Position numbers and translations under genes: made by a program. From positions 712,816 through 752,322 of the forward strand of contig KQ481993.1 of the NCBI GenBank assembly GCA_001430745.1: 39,507 nt of DNA, written 5' to 3'. A model generated the notes under the pieces. The model was not told the origin of the DNA. It did not search any database and saw only the letters and a list, made by a program, of their open reading frames with translations. Of this stretch, positions 22,269 through 33,900 are shown piece by piece (the stretch's first letter is position 1; every line of letters begins with the position of its first letter). Origin of the DNA: Auxenochlorella pyrenoidosa (taxonomy: Eukaryota; Chlorophyta; Trebouxiophyceae; Chlorellales; Chlorellaceae).

Positions 22269-24417
22269 ATGTCAAAGCCGAAGATCATCTATTTCAACAT
22301 TCAAGGTGCGCGGTTATACGCGCAATCGAGCGGCTGATGGGTGTTCAGAGCTCTGCGGACGCGCCAGCAGCGGTCGGGCCTCCGCCGCTGCCGCTTGCGG
22401 CAGCGGCGGTGCATCCTTGCCACAAATGTCCAAATTTGGAGAAGGAGGCCTGGCTGGCCGTTGACTCCTCATGAATGCACAATTTGCACTCATCAAGTCC
22501 TGTCTGCCTCTTCCCTCCTGCTCAGGCCGAGCCGAGCCGATCCGCATGGCCCTGGCGGCAGCAGGAGTTGACTTTGAGTGCGAGGTCGTCGACAAGGCGG
22601 CCATCAAGAGCGATGCAGAGCACTACCCCTTCGGACAGGCCCCCCGGTGAGATGATCATGCAGAGGAAAACAGCACATGACAGCTGCACTGTTGGTGTCA
22701 TGCCCTCAACCAAGTCCCCTGGCAATGACCCACAAGCAGCCTGCTGGCCTCTCCCATTTTTCAACCCGCTCCCCCTTTGCTTTCCATGCCGCCCGGAGCG
22801 CTGATCTGCTGCTTCCTACACCAAAACCCATCACGTTGCTTGGGAGCATAGCCTAAGCTCCATTTTGCTACTTTTGCCCCCGGCAGGTACGTCGACGACG
22901 AGGTGGACATGGTGCAGAGCATGGGCATCCTGCGCCACGTGGCCCGCAAGCACGGCCTGTACGGCAAGAACAACGCCGAGATGGCGCGCGTGGAGGAGGC
23001 GAGGGCGCTTGCACACTGCTGCCCCATGCTTTCCTCATTACGCCTCCTGGCCCGCTTGCTGTTCCCTGGCAGCAGGCGGCTGACATGCTGCTGCAGCTCC
23101 CTCCCTGTGATCGCTGCTGTGGGCTTTAAGACATCCACTACAATGTGCAGGTCATTGAGGGCTGCAATGATCTCCTGGGGAAGCTTATCATGGAGTGCAT
23201 GATCAAGCTGAAAGTGAGCTGGCAGGAAGCAAGGGCTCCGGCCCCAACATGTGTTGCAGGTTTGCCACTTGCCTTGATACCATGCGCCCCAGGCAGTGTG
23301 CCCCGTCCTGGATGTAATTCGTCTCCTGGAAGTGTTTCTTCTCCTCCTGTGCTTGCTATGCCTGCCTGGCCGCCCATGCAGCTCATCTCATAGGATTTGA
23401 ATGATAACTATGGCGCGATTGGTCAGTTGAGGAGTCATTTGCAACGCAAACATGTAGCCAGGCATGCAGGGCTGCCCGTCCCAGTTGGCACCCGGGAAAG
23501 CTGCCGCCTGACGGAGCGTGCACCGCCCCACCCCCTGCTGCAGACTGACCCGGGTGCCAAGGACTCTTACTGGGCGGCCCGCATCGACCCCGCCTCTGCC
23601 GACGGCGCCACCACCTTTGGCGCCCACATGGCCTTCCTGGACCGCCTGCTGGCGCGCTCCTCCTCGGGGTACTACCTGGACAGCGGGCTCAGCGTGGCGG
23701 GTGGGTCCACTCCCCCTGATGCATGCATGCCCCCCTGTGCAACCCTGCCCTGGCTTGCTGTTGATTAGTTGGCGATTGGGAAACAAGGCTGATCCTCTGG
23801 TGCCGAGTCACTGGCAGCAGGCTGACCAGAGAGGCGTGCGGCCATTGCAAGCGTAAATTTGTGTTACTGGGGTGCATGAATCAAGGCAGCAGCAGCTGTG
23901 TGGGTCGCCACGGCTGTTCCCACAGTCCCTGCTCTTGGCCCTCCCTCCCCCCTCTACACCCCGGCGCCCTGCAGACATCAACGTGACGGTGATGCTGCAG
24001 TTCCACATGGTGGCCTTCAGCCGCGAGCGCCTGGCCGAGCAGGTGGGCTCGCGCGCTTGTCTGTGCGCTGGTGGGTGAGCGACCACCTGCTGCAGCTGGG
24101 CCGCGGCTGCGCAGCTTTACATAACAGCTGGCTGCTGGGGATGTGGGACTTCTCAGCGGCCACTGGCAATGTGAGCTCAAAGCCCCTGCCAGCGTATCGT
24201 TCGGCCCCCAAGCCCCCAGTGGGATGGTGCGGAATGTGACAGTGCAACGTCCTTGGTTCTGGGGCTGGACACTGCCGTTCTACAGTGCATCCCTTCATCG
24301 CTCCCTCCCCTGCAGTGGCCCAGCCTCATGGCGCTGCACGACCGCGTGCTGGCACTGCCGCGCATCGCCGCCTACCTGGCCAGCCCGCTGCACCCGGAAA
24401 AGGTGGTCAGCGGCTGA
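22269..24417 (+). CDS. Glutathione S-transferase, copy 1 of a tandem pair, 7 exons
   Basis: A cytosolic GST of the Tyr-type (sigma/mu-like) group, which conjugates glutathione to electrophiles. Exons: 22269-22305, 22526-22646, 22887-22998, 23151-23213, 23544-23700, 23975-24042, 24316-24417, giving 219 residues with closing phases. Seen: the thioredoxin-fold start KIIYFNIQGRAEPIRMALAA with the likely catalytic Tyr8, the glutathione-binding VQSMGILRHVARKHGLYG with Gln63-Ser64, and a C-terminal helical domain including GATTFGAHMAFLDRLLARSS, GYYLDSGLSVADINVTVML and WPSLMALHDRVLALPRIAAY. The third intron has a GC donor (GAG|GCGAGG). The length is normal for the family. The gene shares its structure and a 125-bp identical tract with copy 2 downstream. 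No subcellular targeting sequence is visible. The exact class cannot be fixed without a tree. Confidence 0.93.
22382..22409. repeat. Perfect 13-bp inverted repeat (hairpin) in GST copy 1 intron 1
   Basis: The arms ccgccgctgccgc and gcggcagcggcgg are separated by two bases, giving a strong stem in the pre-mRNA. Intron 1 of copy 2 has a partly matching segment near 25029-25052 that keeps one arm and a broken second arm. Confidence 0.8.
23582..23706 (+). repeat. 125-bp tract identical to 26158-26282
   Basis: It covers most of GST exon 5 and the first six bases of the next intron. It is identical to the matching part of copy 2, third codon positions included, while flanking exon and intron sequence differs. 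The partner copy is at 26158-26282. Confidence 0.9.
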
Positions 24418-24923
24418 GCGGTTCGGTCGGCTGTAGCTGACAAGCACAAGGCCGCTGCAGTGCTGCACACCGTGGCAGTCATAGCCATCCTTATGCAATC
24501 TTTTTGGATTCATCGTTACATCCGAGGCGTGCACACTTGAGACTAGGGTGCTGTTGGGCCAATTTGACTGGCGGCAGCAGTGCTGGACACTGGCACCGAA
24601 GCCACTACTGTTCCCTTGATGGCATGTTTGACTGGTTGGTGCAGAATCCCTATACTTGCGCAGCACTCATGTGTATGCATAAACTCATCCCACGTCCCCT
24701 TAGTTGTTTGAGTGGTCCACTGCCGGCAGCTGCGGTGGCCAAAGATACTGGAGCGCGCTGGGCGCGCCACGCGTCGCCGCCGCTCAAGATTTGAGATACG
24801 ACTCTGTGTCCCCTAAGCTAGCCTGATCACACCGGCACCTCGCCACTTTCCAGCTTTTCCAGCGCCCCCCGTTCGCCGCCAAGCCCGGAACGGGAATTGC
24901 CGAGCGGCTGACCTCAACCCGCC
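24418..24923. other. Intergenic region between the two GST genes
   Basis: About 0.5 kb. It should hold the 3' UTR of copy 1 and the promoter of copy 2. I find no TGTAA here. The bases just before both GST start codons resemble each other (GCGGCT, then ACCTCA, then the ATG context), so the duplication appears to include some 5' UTR. Confidence 0.5.
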
Positions 24924-26847
24924 ATGTCCAAGCCTAGGATCATCTATTTCAACATCCAGGGTGAGTGCATGTGCGGCTCCGACACTGATGAGCGCCCGGG
25001 CAGCGCCGCGACAATGGCAACGTCCAGCGCCGCCGCTGCCGACAACGGCGGTGCATCACCGCTAAGACTCCCTGATGAGTTCGTTTGAAGGGATTTCGAT
25101 CAATCTCATGCCTGAATTCATCAGCTTTGCTCATAGAAAACTGCCCATGCTTGCCTCCTACTCAGGCCGAGCCGAGCCCATCCGGCTGGCGCTGGCGGCG
25201 GCGGGGGTGGACTTTGATTTTGAGGTCGCCGACAAGGCGGCCATCAAGAGCGATGCGGACCACTACCCCTTCTACCAGGTGCCCCGGTGAGATGCAGGGG
25301 AGGGTGCGCACACAGCTTGCCAAGCCTGCTGCCTATCCTCCTGGCGCTGTGCTAGGGGCGCCGGGATCTGCTGCATGTTCCGCACCGCCCATGTAGTATA
25401 AGCAGTGCTTGACCTTACATTCTTCTGCTCACAGCACCTTTGGCCATGCGGGAGCCGGTGTGCCTGCTGCCATCCGCCCCCGCGGCCCCCCACCACATGC
25501 CCTACCCCAATCCCACAGTTCCAACACACATCATACACAAACACCTATATTGGCAGGTACATTGACGACGAGGTGGACATGGTGCAGAGCATGGGCATCG
25601 TGCGTCATGTGGCCCGCAAGCACGGCCTGTACGGCAAGAACAACGCCGAGATGGCACGCGTGGAGGAGGCGAGGCGGAGCTGCCAGCCGCCACATATGAC
25701 CGGCAATGGCAGCAGGCCTGCTGCCGGCTCCTGCTTTTTGCATAGCATGGCTATGCGGGCCAGCCTATTGCCGCCACAGGAGTGGTTGTGAGCATTTGCG
25801 CTGTCGTAATAAGCCTCTGAACCCTGCATGCAGGTCATCGAGGGCTGCAACGACCTGATCATGAAGCTCTTCGTGGAGTGCATCATGAAGTTGAAGGTGA
25901 GGGTTTAGGCAACATTCTTTCCTGTGATGCGCGGTTTGCAGTCCCCTTCCCCGGCTAAGCACAGCTCACCGCGCCCAACCCAACAGATCTGGGCTTGCTG
26001 CCATACCCACGAACCTTGCCATCTTCCTGCCCAGCCGCTTGCGTCGGGCGGTCAGACTCCCGCCCTCGCCTGTCTCTAGTGCTTCGAGCATGCTCTGCCC
26101 ATCTGTCTTCGTCCTGCAGACAGACCCGGGCGCCAAGGATGCCTACTGGGCGGCCCACATCGACCCCGCCTCTGCCGACGGCGCCACCACCTTTGGCGCC
26201 CACATGGCCTTCCTGGACCGCCTGCTGGCGCGCTCCTCCTCGGGGTACTACCTGGACAGCGGGCTCAGCGTGGCGGGTGGGTGGTACCTGGCTCTGTTTT
26301 CCTGCCCTGCTTGTTAGAGCGATGCCGAGATGCGCGACTGGATGTGCATGCGCCCAAGCACGCAGGTGCAGGTGGCCGGGATGGACGGCGGCAGCAGGCG
26401 CATGGTGTGCATGGCAGCGCTGCATGGGTGTGCCGCCTAATGGCTGCTGCCTCGCTGGCCCTGCCGCCATGGCCTGTGCCGCAGACATTGTGATGACAGT
26501 CAACATGCAGCTGCACCTGGGTTCCCTGAGCCGGGAGCGCCTGGCCGAGCAGGTGGGCGCAAAGCCCAAAGCACTGCTGGCTTGGAACAGGAGCCGACGC
26601 ATGGGCGGCAGCCTGCCCCATGCTTTTTGTTTGCCTGTGTGCACTTCTTGGTTTTTCGGACTGTGAGTCTGTCAAACCGCGCCAACACTTGCGACACAGA
26701 CTCGCTGACACTGCCCACGCGCACTCGCCTGCTGCGCAGTGGCCCAGCCTCATGGCGCTGCACGACCGCGTGCTGGCGCTGCCGCGCATTGCCGCCTACC
26801 TGGCGAGCCCGTTGCACCCGGCAGTGATTCATCCATTGGCGGGCTGA
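24924..26847 (+). CDS. Glutathione S-transferase, copy 2 of a tandem pair, 7 exons
   Basis: A paralogue of the preceding gene with the same exon count, exon sizes (except the last) and intron phases. Exons: 24924-24960, 25166-25286, 25557-25668, 25834-25896, 26120-26276, 26485-26552, 26740-26847, giving 221 residues. Seen: RIIYFNIQGRAEPIRLALAA with Tyr8, VQSMGIVRHVARKHGLYG, and a C-terminal helical domain with CNDLIMKLFVECIMKLK, VADIVMTVNMQLHLGSLS and WPSLMALHDRVLALPRIAAY. The last residues differ from copy 1 (AVIHPLAG against EKVVSG). The third intron keeps the GC donor of copy 1. Substitutions gather around the likely substrate-binding helices (FVECIMK for IMECMIK; NMQLHLGSLS for MLQFHMVAFS), which suggests shifted substrate range; that is inference. 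A TGTAA lies at 26960. Confidence 0.93.
26158..26282 (+). repeat. 125-bp tract identical to 23582-23706
   Basis: This is the copy 2 partner of the identical tract in GST exon 5. It extends six bases into the next intron, after which the two copies diverge. Confidence 0.9.
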
Positions 26848-27909
26848 GCAGCCAGCGAGCAACCTGGTTTAATGCTCCCTCTGGAGAGCTGTGCAGGGTT
26901 GGCATGCGGTTGTTCTTTGGGTCGGTCTGCATCGCCACATGGGCTCCACTTTGAGCACGTGTAAGATGCCAGCCCGACAACTACTTTTGCCATATGTCAC
27001 ATGTGCCCTGTTGAGGCCCTGCTGTTGCCATCCTGTGAGCACTGCCCAGCATATGCTACTACAGATGTGGCCAGTCTGGTAGGAGAGAGAGTGCCAAAAA
27101 ATTGTAGCATACAAATTGCATTGCTGCAAGAGCGTAGGCAAGCCACCAGCAATGCCTGTCCACGTCATCGGTCACGCTCACTGGCGGAGGGGATGGCATG
27201 CTCGGCTTTCATTTCACTGTTCAAGATTGGTCATGAACTCAATCATACATTGCATGCATTCACGTCAGAACAGCGTGGGACCTTTGCGATGGAACCCAGC
27301 ATTCAAAGGTTGTAATTAGCCAGGAACGTGAGGCAGCTGCAGCTGTCGGGGGACGCCGCTGTGCGCTGCGGCAGTGCTGCCTTGCTGGCTGTCGCAGCGG
27401 TGGATGCTCAAACCCCATTGCCCATTTGTATATCGACCAACTTCAGATCAAAGTGCAACCTGGCCACCGCCTCAGGCAGCAGCTCAGCAACCCGCCGCTC
27501 AGTCGGGTTGCGTAGGCCTGCTCCTTTACCGGTGCATTGTACCCGCATCGACATCACTCTCAACTGCTCACCTGCCCCCAAAGGCCGCCGTCTGGGGATG
27601 TCCGTCTCAGCTTCTTGCAGCAGGGGCGTGCCAAGGCTGCGAGAAGGGAGCGAAGGCATGATCAGCGGGGGCTAGGTGAGAGCGGAATGCACAGAATGCA
27701 TCTGGGCTCAAGCCGCCGCTGCCGCCAGCCGCTGCCGCCAGCCGATGTGCGCGGCAAACACTGCTGCTCCTGCCCCTCGTGCTTTTGTAGGCATGCACCT
27801 CCCAAGCCATTGGCAGCGCTCTCACCCCATCTAAGCCACTGAGATCGGGCCAGCAGCAGCGGTTCAATCCCAGCCCACTCCCTGCTTGCTTTGCTGACCG
27901 CTCCTCACA
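26848..27909. other. Intergenic region between GST copy 2 and SMG1
   Basis: About 1.06 kb, AT-richer over the first 500 bases, which fits a GST 3' UTR. A TGTAA is at 26960-26964. A 13-bp tandem repeat (gccgctgccgcca, two copies) lies at 27715-27740. A minus-strand frame at 27408-27659 (83 codons, ending LHFDLKLVDIQMGNGV) looks somewhat protein-like but matches nothing I recognise, so I do not call it a gene. The rest should include the SMG1 promoter. Confidence 0.5.
26960..26964 (+). terminator. Possible TGTAA poly(A) signal of GST copy 2
   Basis: TGTAA about 113 bases after the GST copy 2 stop, a plausible spacing for a chlorophyte polyadenylation signal. Confidence 0.45.
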
Positions 27910-30900
27910 ATGGACGGGAGGCAGCAGCAGGACCAGCAGCCGCCGCGGCGTGGAGGCAGGGCGTTCCCCAGCCCGCAGCCGTACCAGCCGCGGCGGGGCC
28001 AGGATCAGGCGCAAGAAGGGGAGCGCCCACAGCCCACGCAGCAGCACGGCAGCAGTGGCGGCGCCCCTCGCAGCCGCCCTGGCGGCCGGCATGCCAGCGG
28101 CGGACAACGGGCTCAGCACCAGGGCCCGCTTCGCCACACGCCCGGCGGGACGGGCAATGCCGGCAAGCCCGTGCAGGTGCAGCTGCGTGCATCTCAGCAG
28201 GCTGTCCTCCCGGCAGCGCCTCTCGCTTCCCTCTCTGTGCAAGACATGGTGGCAACGGCTGCTGAGGCCCGGCACACAGTGGTGAGCCTGGGCCGCCCAG
28301 TGAAGACTCACCCAACTGCTGGCTTGCTACTGACAAGGGCCCTTGACAGTGGGGGTTTTGATTCCCGCGCTGATTATGAGCATGTGGTGTTGCGTAATGT
28401 ATCTCATGGCACCTCCTTGCACCCTTGCCATTTCCTTCCAGGCTGCGCGTGTCGGCGCCCTGCAGCAGCTGCACCAGCAGCTGTTTGACCCGGCAGCCCA
28501 GCGGCAGGCCTTGCAGCAGTTGCAGACACTCTGGCCACGCCTGCTGGCGCTGCTGTACGACGATTCAGCCCCGGCTGTCACCGCCGCTGCCGCGCCCGCG
28601 GTGGGCGCGATTGGCGCGCTGGCAGCGCAGGCGGCTGCAGCGGCTGCTGCTGCCCGCACTGCCGCGCCAGGGGGGCCCTCGCCGGCCGCCTCCCCTGCTG
28701 CCAGCAGCTCTGCCAGCGGCCTGCTGTTCGACTGGCTCCTGCCGGTGCTGCAGCAGCGGGCCTCCCCTGCTGGGCGGGCGCTGGAGCAGCACCAGCTGTC
28801 GGCGGTGCTGCTGGCGCTGAGAGACTGCCTGACGGGTGCGCCAGGGAGGGGCCTGCCAGAGCGCTCTGCAGCCGTCTGCGCTTGGCAAGCGCTGCACAGC
28901 GCTGGCTTGTTGTGTACCAGCCTGACAGCCCTGCCTGTAGCCTGCACAGGAAGCAGCCACATCTGCTAACCACACCGCCCTGCTTGGTTTCCGTGCCAGG
29001 GGTGGATGCCGTCACGCTCGCCCGCTATGCCAACGCTGTGCTGGGCGCCTGCCAGACCCTGCTTGAGGACGAGGCCACGCCCTCCGCCCTGCTGCCGCCG
29101 CTGCTGGCGGTGGTGCAGCAGGCGGCGCGCCACCAGCACTCGATCAGGTGGGACGGGTGCACTGCTGGCGACTGGGACGCTGCCGCGGCTGCAACCGCTG
29201 CATGTGTTGCCTCTGCCCCCCTGCGTGCACTGCCAGGCCGGCCTGTGCCACAACTCGCTGCCGCCTCTCCTCCCCTCTGTTCCTGCACCACAGGCCACGT
29301 TTCCAGGACCTGGCCGACTTGCTGCTGGGCTGGGCCCTGGAGCCGGCGCTGCCGGATGCCGCCAGGCAAGCGCCTGCTTGCTGGTTGAGCCCTGCCCTTG
29401 GCACGGCGCTTACAGCAGCCAGGTGACTGAAGCCCAGGGTGGCCATGGTCTGCGCCCGGTGGACCCCTCACTCCAGCCTCCTTGCCCCGCCTGCAGGCCC
29501 GCGCTAAGCCGCACCCTGGCGGCGTTCGGGGCCCAGTGGCGCCAGCAGCCCGCCTTCACTGCCACCCTGCTGGGCAACCTGCTGGCAGACATGGGCCGCC
29601 TGGCTGACAAGGCGGCTGCTGAGACGGCTGAGGCTCCCGGGGAGCCCAGCGCGGCTGCAGCGGGCTCGGCTGGGGGCGCCAGCCTGCGGCAGCTGCTCGC
29701 GCTGGCTGCCTGCGTGCTGCCAATGTTGGATGCAGCAACGGCGATGCAGCTGCCCACCTGCTGCAGCCATCTACATCAGTTTCTGCACGTCTGCAGGCAT
29801 GCGGCTGCTGCCGGTGCTGCAGGCGCTGTCAGCCCCGCCGCTGCCTCGTCGGCAGTGGCGGAGCTGGTGGGGCACGTGTCGCGGCTGGCAGCGCTGGCAC
29901 CAGCGGCTGCAACGGCCACCACGCTTGGCAGCAGCGGCAGCAGCAGCAGCACTCCTCCTGGCCAGCCTCCGCACGCGCTGCTGCCTGCAACAACAACAAA
30001 TCCTGATGCAGCGGGAGAGTATGTCGCTGTGCAGCTGTCGACCAGCATGCAGGCACTCACTTTGTCGTCAGGGGAGCATCAAGGGGCCGGCTCAGAGCAC
30101 GTCCAGCTCAGGCTGGCCATCCAGCCAGGGGCCACTGCCGGAGGTGAAGGCTCAGCAGCCGTGTCGCAATCAGCAGCAGCCGACAGCCTCCTGCAGCTGT
30201 TTGGAGCTGTTGCAGCTTTTGCAGAGGCGGCGCTCAGCAACGTCAGCATCTTGGCGCACACTGCTACGGTTATCAGCACTCTAGCTGCAGTGCGCGCCTG
30301 GCTGCAAATGCTTGTGCAGCAGCAGCAGCAGCCGGGCAGTTTGGGAGTGCCGCTTGATGCGACAGCGACAATGCTTCTGCCCAGGTCAGCCTCCAGCCCA
30401 ACAGCAGTCAGCGCTGGCAGCGACTGCTGGCTGCTGAGCCTGCTGGGCTACGGCAGCAAGGATGTGGTGCTGCAGGTGGCGCAGCTGCTGGCCCTCCTCC
30501 TGCCGCACTCTCCAGCTGCTTTGGGAGCGGTGTTGTCAGCCATCCAAGCAGCAGGGCTCGCGGCAGGCGCAGCTGAGGAGAGTGCCAGGAGCAGCCAGGA
30601 GGCAGCCTCCCTGCCGGCTGCAGGATGGGGAGCAGAGGGCGCAGATGCAGCAGCCCTCCTGCTGTCCAACTTCCGGCTGCTCGAGGCGGTGCTGCCTGAG
30701 CTGCCTGCTGCCGGCCTGGAGACAGTGTGGCAGCACCTGCTGCCACTGGCAGCCGAGGGCCTGCTGGGGCCTGGCGGCAGACAGCAGGCCTCACTGCTGC
30801 AAGCACAACAGCAGTTCCTGCGCCTGCTGCTGGCGACAGGTCAGCGTTTGGTTGACGACTGCCAGCAGTTTAAAGTTGCAGCCGACGCCCTCGCAGCTTT

Positions 30901-33900
30901 GGCTCGGGTCTTGAGCAGCACTTCCCTGCCCGAGACCATATTGCTGGCTACCCTGCAATGGCTGGCGCAGGCAGCAGGATGGCTGGCACACCAGGAAGCG
31001 GCAGCAGCATCAGTGGGGGCAGGGAGCCCAGCTGGCAGCAACAGCATTTCTGCAGTACTGAGTGCAGCGCTGGCCTGCACGGATGCACCATCAGCGGCAG
31101 TCAGGACAGCCGCGCTGGGCGCTGCCCGTGCCCTTGTCAGCAGCAGCCAGGGCGCTGCCCTGGTGCTCGCCGACACTGAAGCAGCGGGTCAGCTGTACCG
31201 TTGTGCACTCTTGCACCTCTCTGACGTGCAGTCTGAGGCAGCAGCAGCTGCTCAGCAGTTGCTGGAAGCAGCTGCCGCACCGCTGGTACTAGCATCAGCC
31301 GCAGGGGCAGCCAGCACGGGCAGCAGGGGCGGCACGAGTGCTGCAGCGCGGGCAGCAACAGAGGCAGCCCTGGGACCCCAACACCTCGGCTTCCGCCCTC
31401 CTCAGCTCCAGCAGCTGCTGGGTTTTCTGTCCAGTCCTGACGCCCCCAGCGCTCTGCTGACCGCTGCGGGCCCGCAGCAGGCCGCGCCGCTGCGCCACTG
31501 GCTGCCACGTCTGCTGCACACCACGCGGGCAGTGCCCGTGCCTGCAGAGGAGAGATCTGCTCGCAGCCCCGAGGATCGCCCCTGGTGAGTGCCCTGGCCG
31601 CCTTGCGTGCTGCTGTGTGAAGGTGTTGTGAGCGACAGCGGCGCATGGCATCCAGCAGCCAGTGTCCTGTAGCTTCTCCCACAACTCCTAACTGTTAGCC
31701 CATGTGCAGGCAAGCTCCAACCTGCCTGTCCCTGGCTGCTTGGTGCGCTGTGCAAGAGGCGGCAAAGCAGTGCGTGGCTGCGCGCCTGCGCACGCACCAC
31801 GGCGGCCCGGCGCAGACCCTGGCAGCCCTGGAGCACTCGCTGCAGGCCGCAGCGGGGCGCTTGCAGCAGGAGCCGGGGCCAGCGCTTGCGGGGCTGGAGC
31901 TGTCGCGCTCACGGGGCGGCGGGCCCAGCAGCGACAGCGGTGCCTCACAGCAGCGGCAAGCGGCTGTGCTGCTCCTCCTGTTTGTGCACGCCCTGGAGCA
32001 GGGCATTGCGTCTGCCAGCAGCGGCTGCACCAGCAGAGCTGCCCCACCACAGGCCGCAGCAGCCTTCTTTGCTGCAAACCGCAAGGTGCGTTGGCACAGC
32101 ACGGAGCATACGCTGGTAAGGGCTCAAGGCTTGCAGGATGAGGCATCTACGATCATAACATGCTCTTACGCGCCTCTTGTTTCGTCGCTCTTGGCGGTCC
32201 CCGTGATCGCTGTGCGCCCTGCAGGTCTGCCAGGCCTGGTTTGCCCGCGTGCGCCCAGCGGTGGTGCGCGCCGCAGCTGCCGCGCAGCTGCATGAGCTGA
32301 CTGCCTACCACGCGCTGCAGCGCCTCCACGACCTGAGACAGCAGGCGCAGGGGCTGCTGCCGGCGCCGACGTCAGCGCTGGCAGCAGGCAGCGGCGCGGT
32401 TACAACTACCGCCAGCTCTCCTGCTGCAGCCGCTGCTCGGGAGGCGAGCAGCCCCAGCGATGCTGGCATGTCACCATCTGGAGCCTTGGCAGCGCCGGGG
32501 CAGTCCCTGCTGACAGAGCGCAGGGCTTCAGGCATCGCAGCGGCGGTCGAGGCCACCGCCGGGGCCGCCAACCCGGCGGCAGCGCTGCTGGCAGCCACCA
32601 GGGGCAGCCCAGACTTGGCGCTGCTGGGGCCGCAGAGCAGGGAGCCGGCCTCCCCTGCCGCTGCCGCGCAGCGCAGCCGGTTGGCCCGGCAGCGGGCGCA
32701 GCAGTTGGCCGCAAAGGTGGCTGAGGCGGCCGCGGCGGCTGCCGGCACTCTGTGCGCACTGGGAGATGCCGACGGCATCGCTGGGCTGCAGGCCTTCTGC
32801 CGCCGCTCGTTCCAGCCGCTGCTGCAGCTGCTATACGCGCGGCAGGCAGTCGGCGCAGCAGACTCCATGCCTGCCACCGAGAGCTTGCTGCCTGCGGCAG
32901 CAGATGACGCAACTGCTGCCGCAGCAGCCGCCAGTGCCTGGGACTGGCTGTCTGCGGCGGGCCATCAAGCGGCGGGGCAGTACGAAGCTGCAATTCGCCA
33001 GTACAGCGAGCTCTGCTCTTCCACTGGCTCGGCCGGCCAGCAGTGCGTCCCCGGAAGCACTCTGGGGCTGCTGGCAGCACAGGCCTACGCGGCGGTGGGC
33101 GACGCCGAGGGGCTGGCTGCCTGGCTGCACGTGAGCCATGCTGACCTGGCGGCTCATATCTTCTGTGTTTGCTTGCAACGCCTGGGGGGATGCCATCTGC
33201 TGATCACAGCAAAGCCCGGACCTGCGACTGTCCCCGCCAGGGCGCTGCTGCTCCCTCCTGGGGGCGCCTGGCCTGACTTGCCCCCAACCCCTGCCCCCTG
33301 CCCCACTCCAGACCAAGCCAGGCAGCAAGCTGCCGCAGGCAGCAGCCCAGCGTGCCCTGCGCCTAGCCAGCTGGGACGTGGTCGCCCCAAAGCTGGAGCA
33401 GCCAACTGATGGTTCCAGCGGCGTAGCACGCGAGCTGCTGGAGCAGCTGAAACTCGCCAGCCTGGAGCCCGCAGCCTCCGCCGCTGTCTGCAGCAGTGCG
33501 GCGCTGTCCGCCCAGGCAGGCCTGCTGGCAGAGCTGGCTGTGGCAAGCGGCGAGGCCAGGCAGGCTGCTCTGCTGCTGCAGCAGCTGCCAGGCCAGCTGC
33601 TGCTGTCTGAGGTGGTCCAGGGCATGGCGGGCAGACCGGAGCGAATGTTCTCGGCGTGGCAGCATGAAGAAGTACAAGGGGCGGACCCGGCAGCAGCGGT
33701 CGCGACAGCGACAGCAGGGGTTGCGTCCCTGCAGCCCCTGCGATGCCTGCTTGGCTCTCGAGGCCTGAGTGACGGGCAGCGATCGGCGCTCCTGCTGGCA
33801 GCGGCACGGGCGGCAACCGCCGGCGGTAATGCCGCCTGCGCGCGGCGCCTCCACGGGGAGGCAGGCGCTGCCACCTCAGCTGCCAGCGTGGGCCAGGAAG

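Noticed and set aside
27001..27315. A 104-codon plus-strand frame after GST copy 2
   Set aside because: It has no recognisable motif and lies in AT-richer sequence just after a TGTAA signal. It is probably chance.
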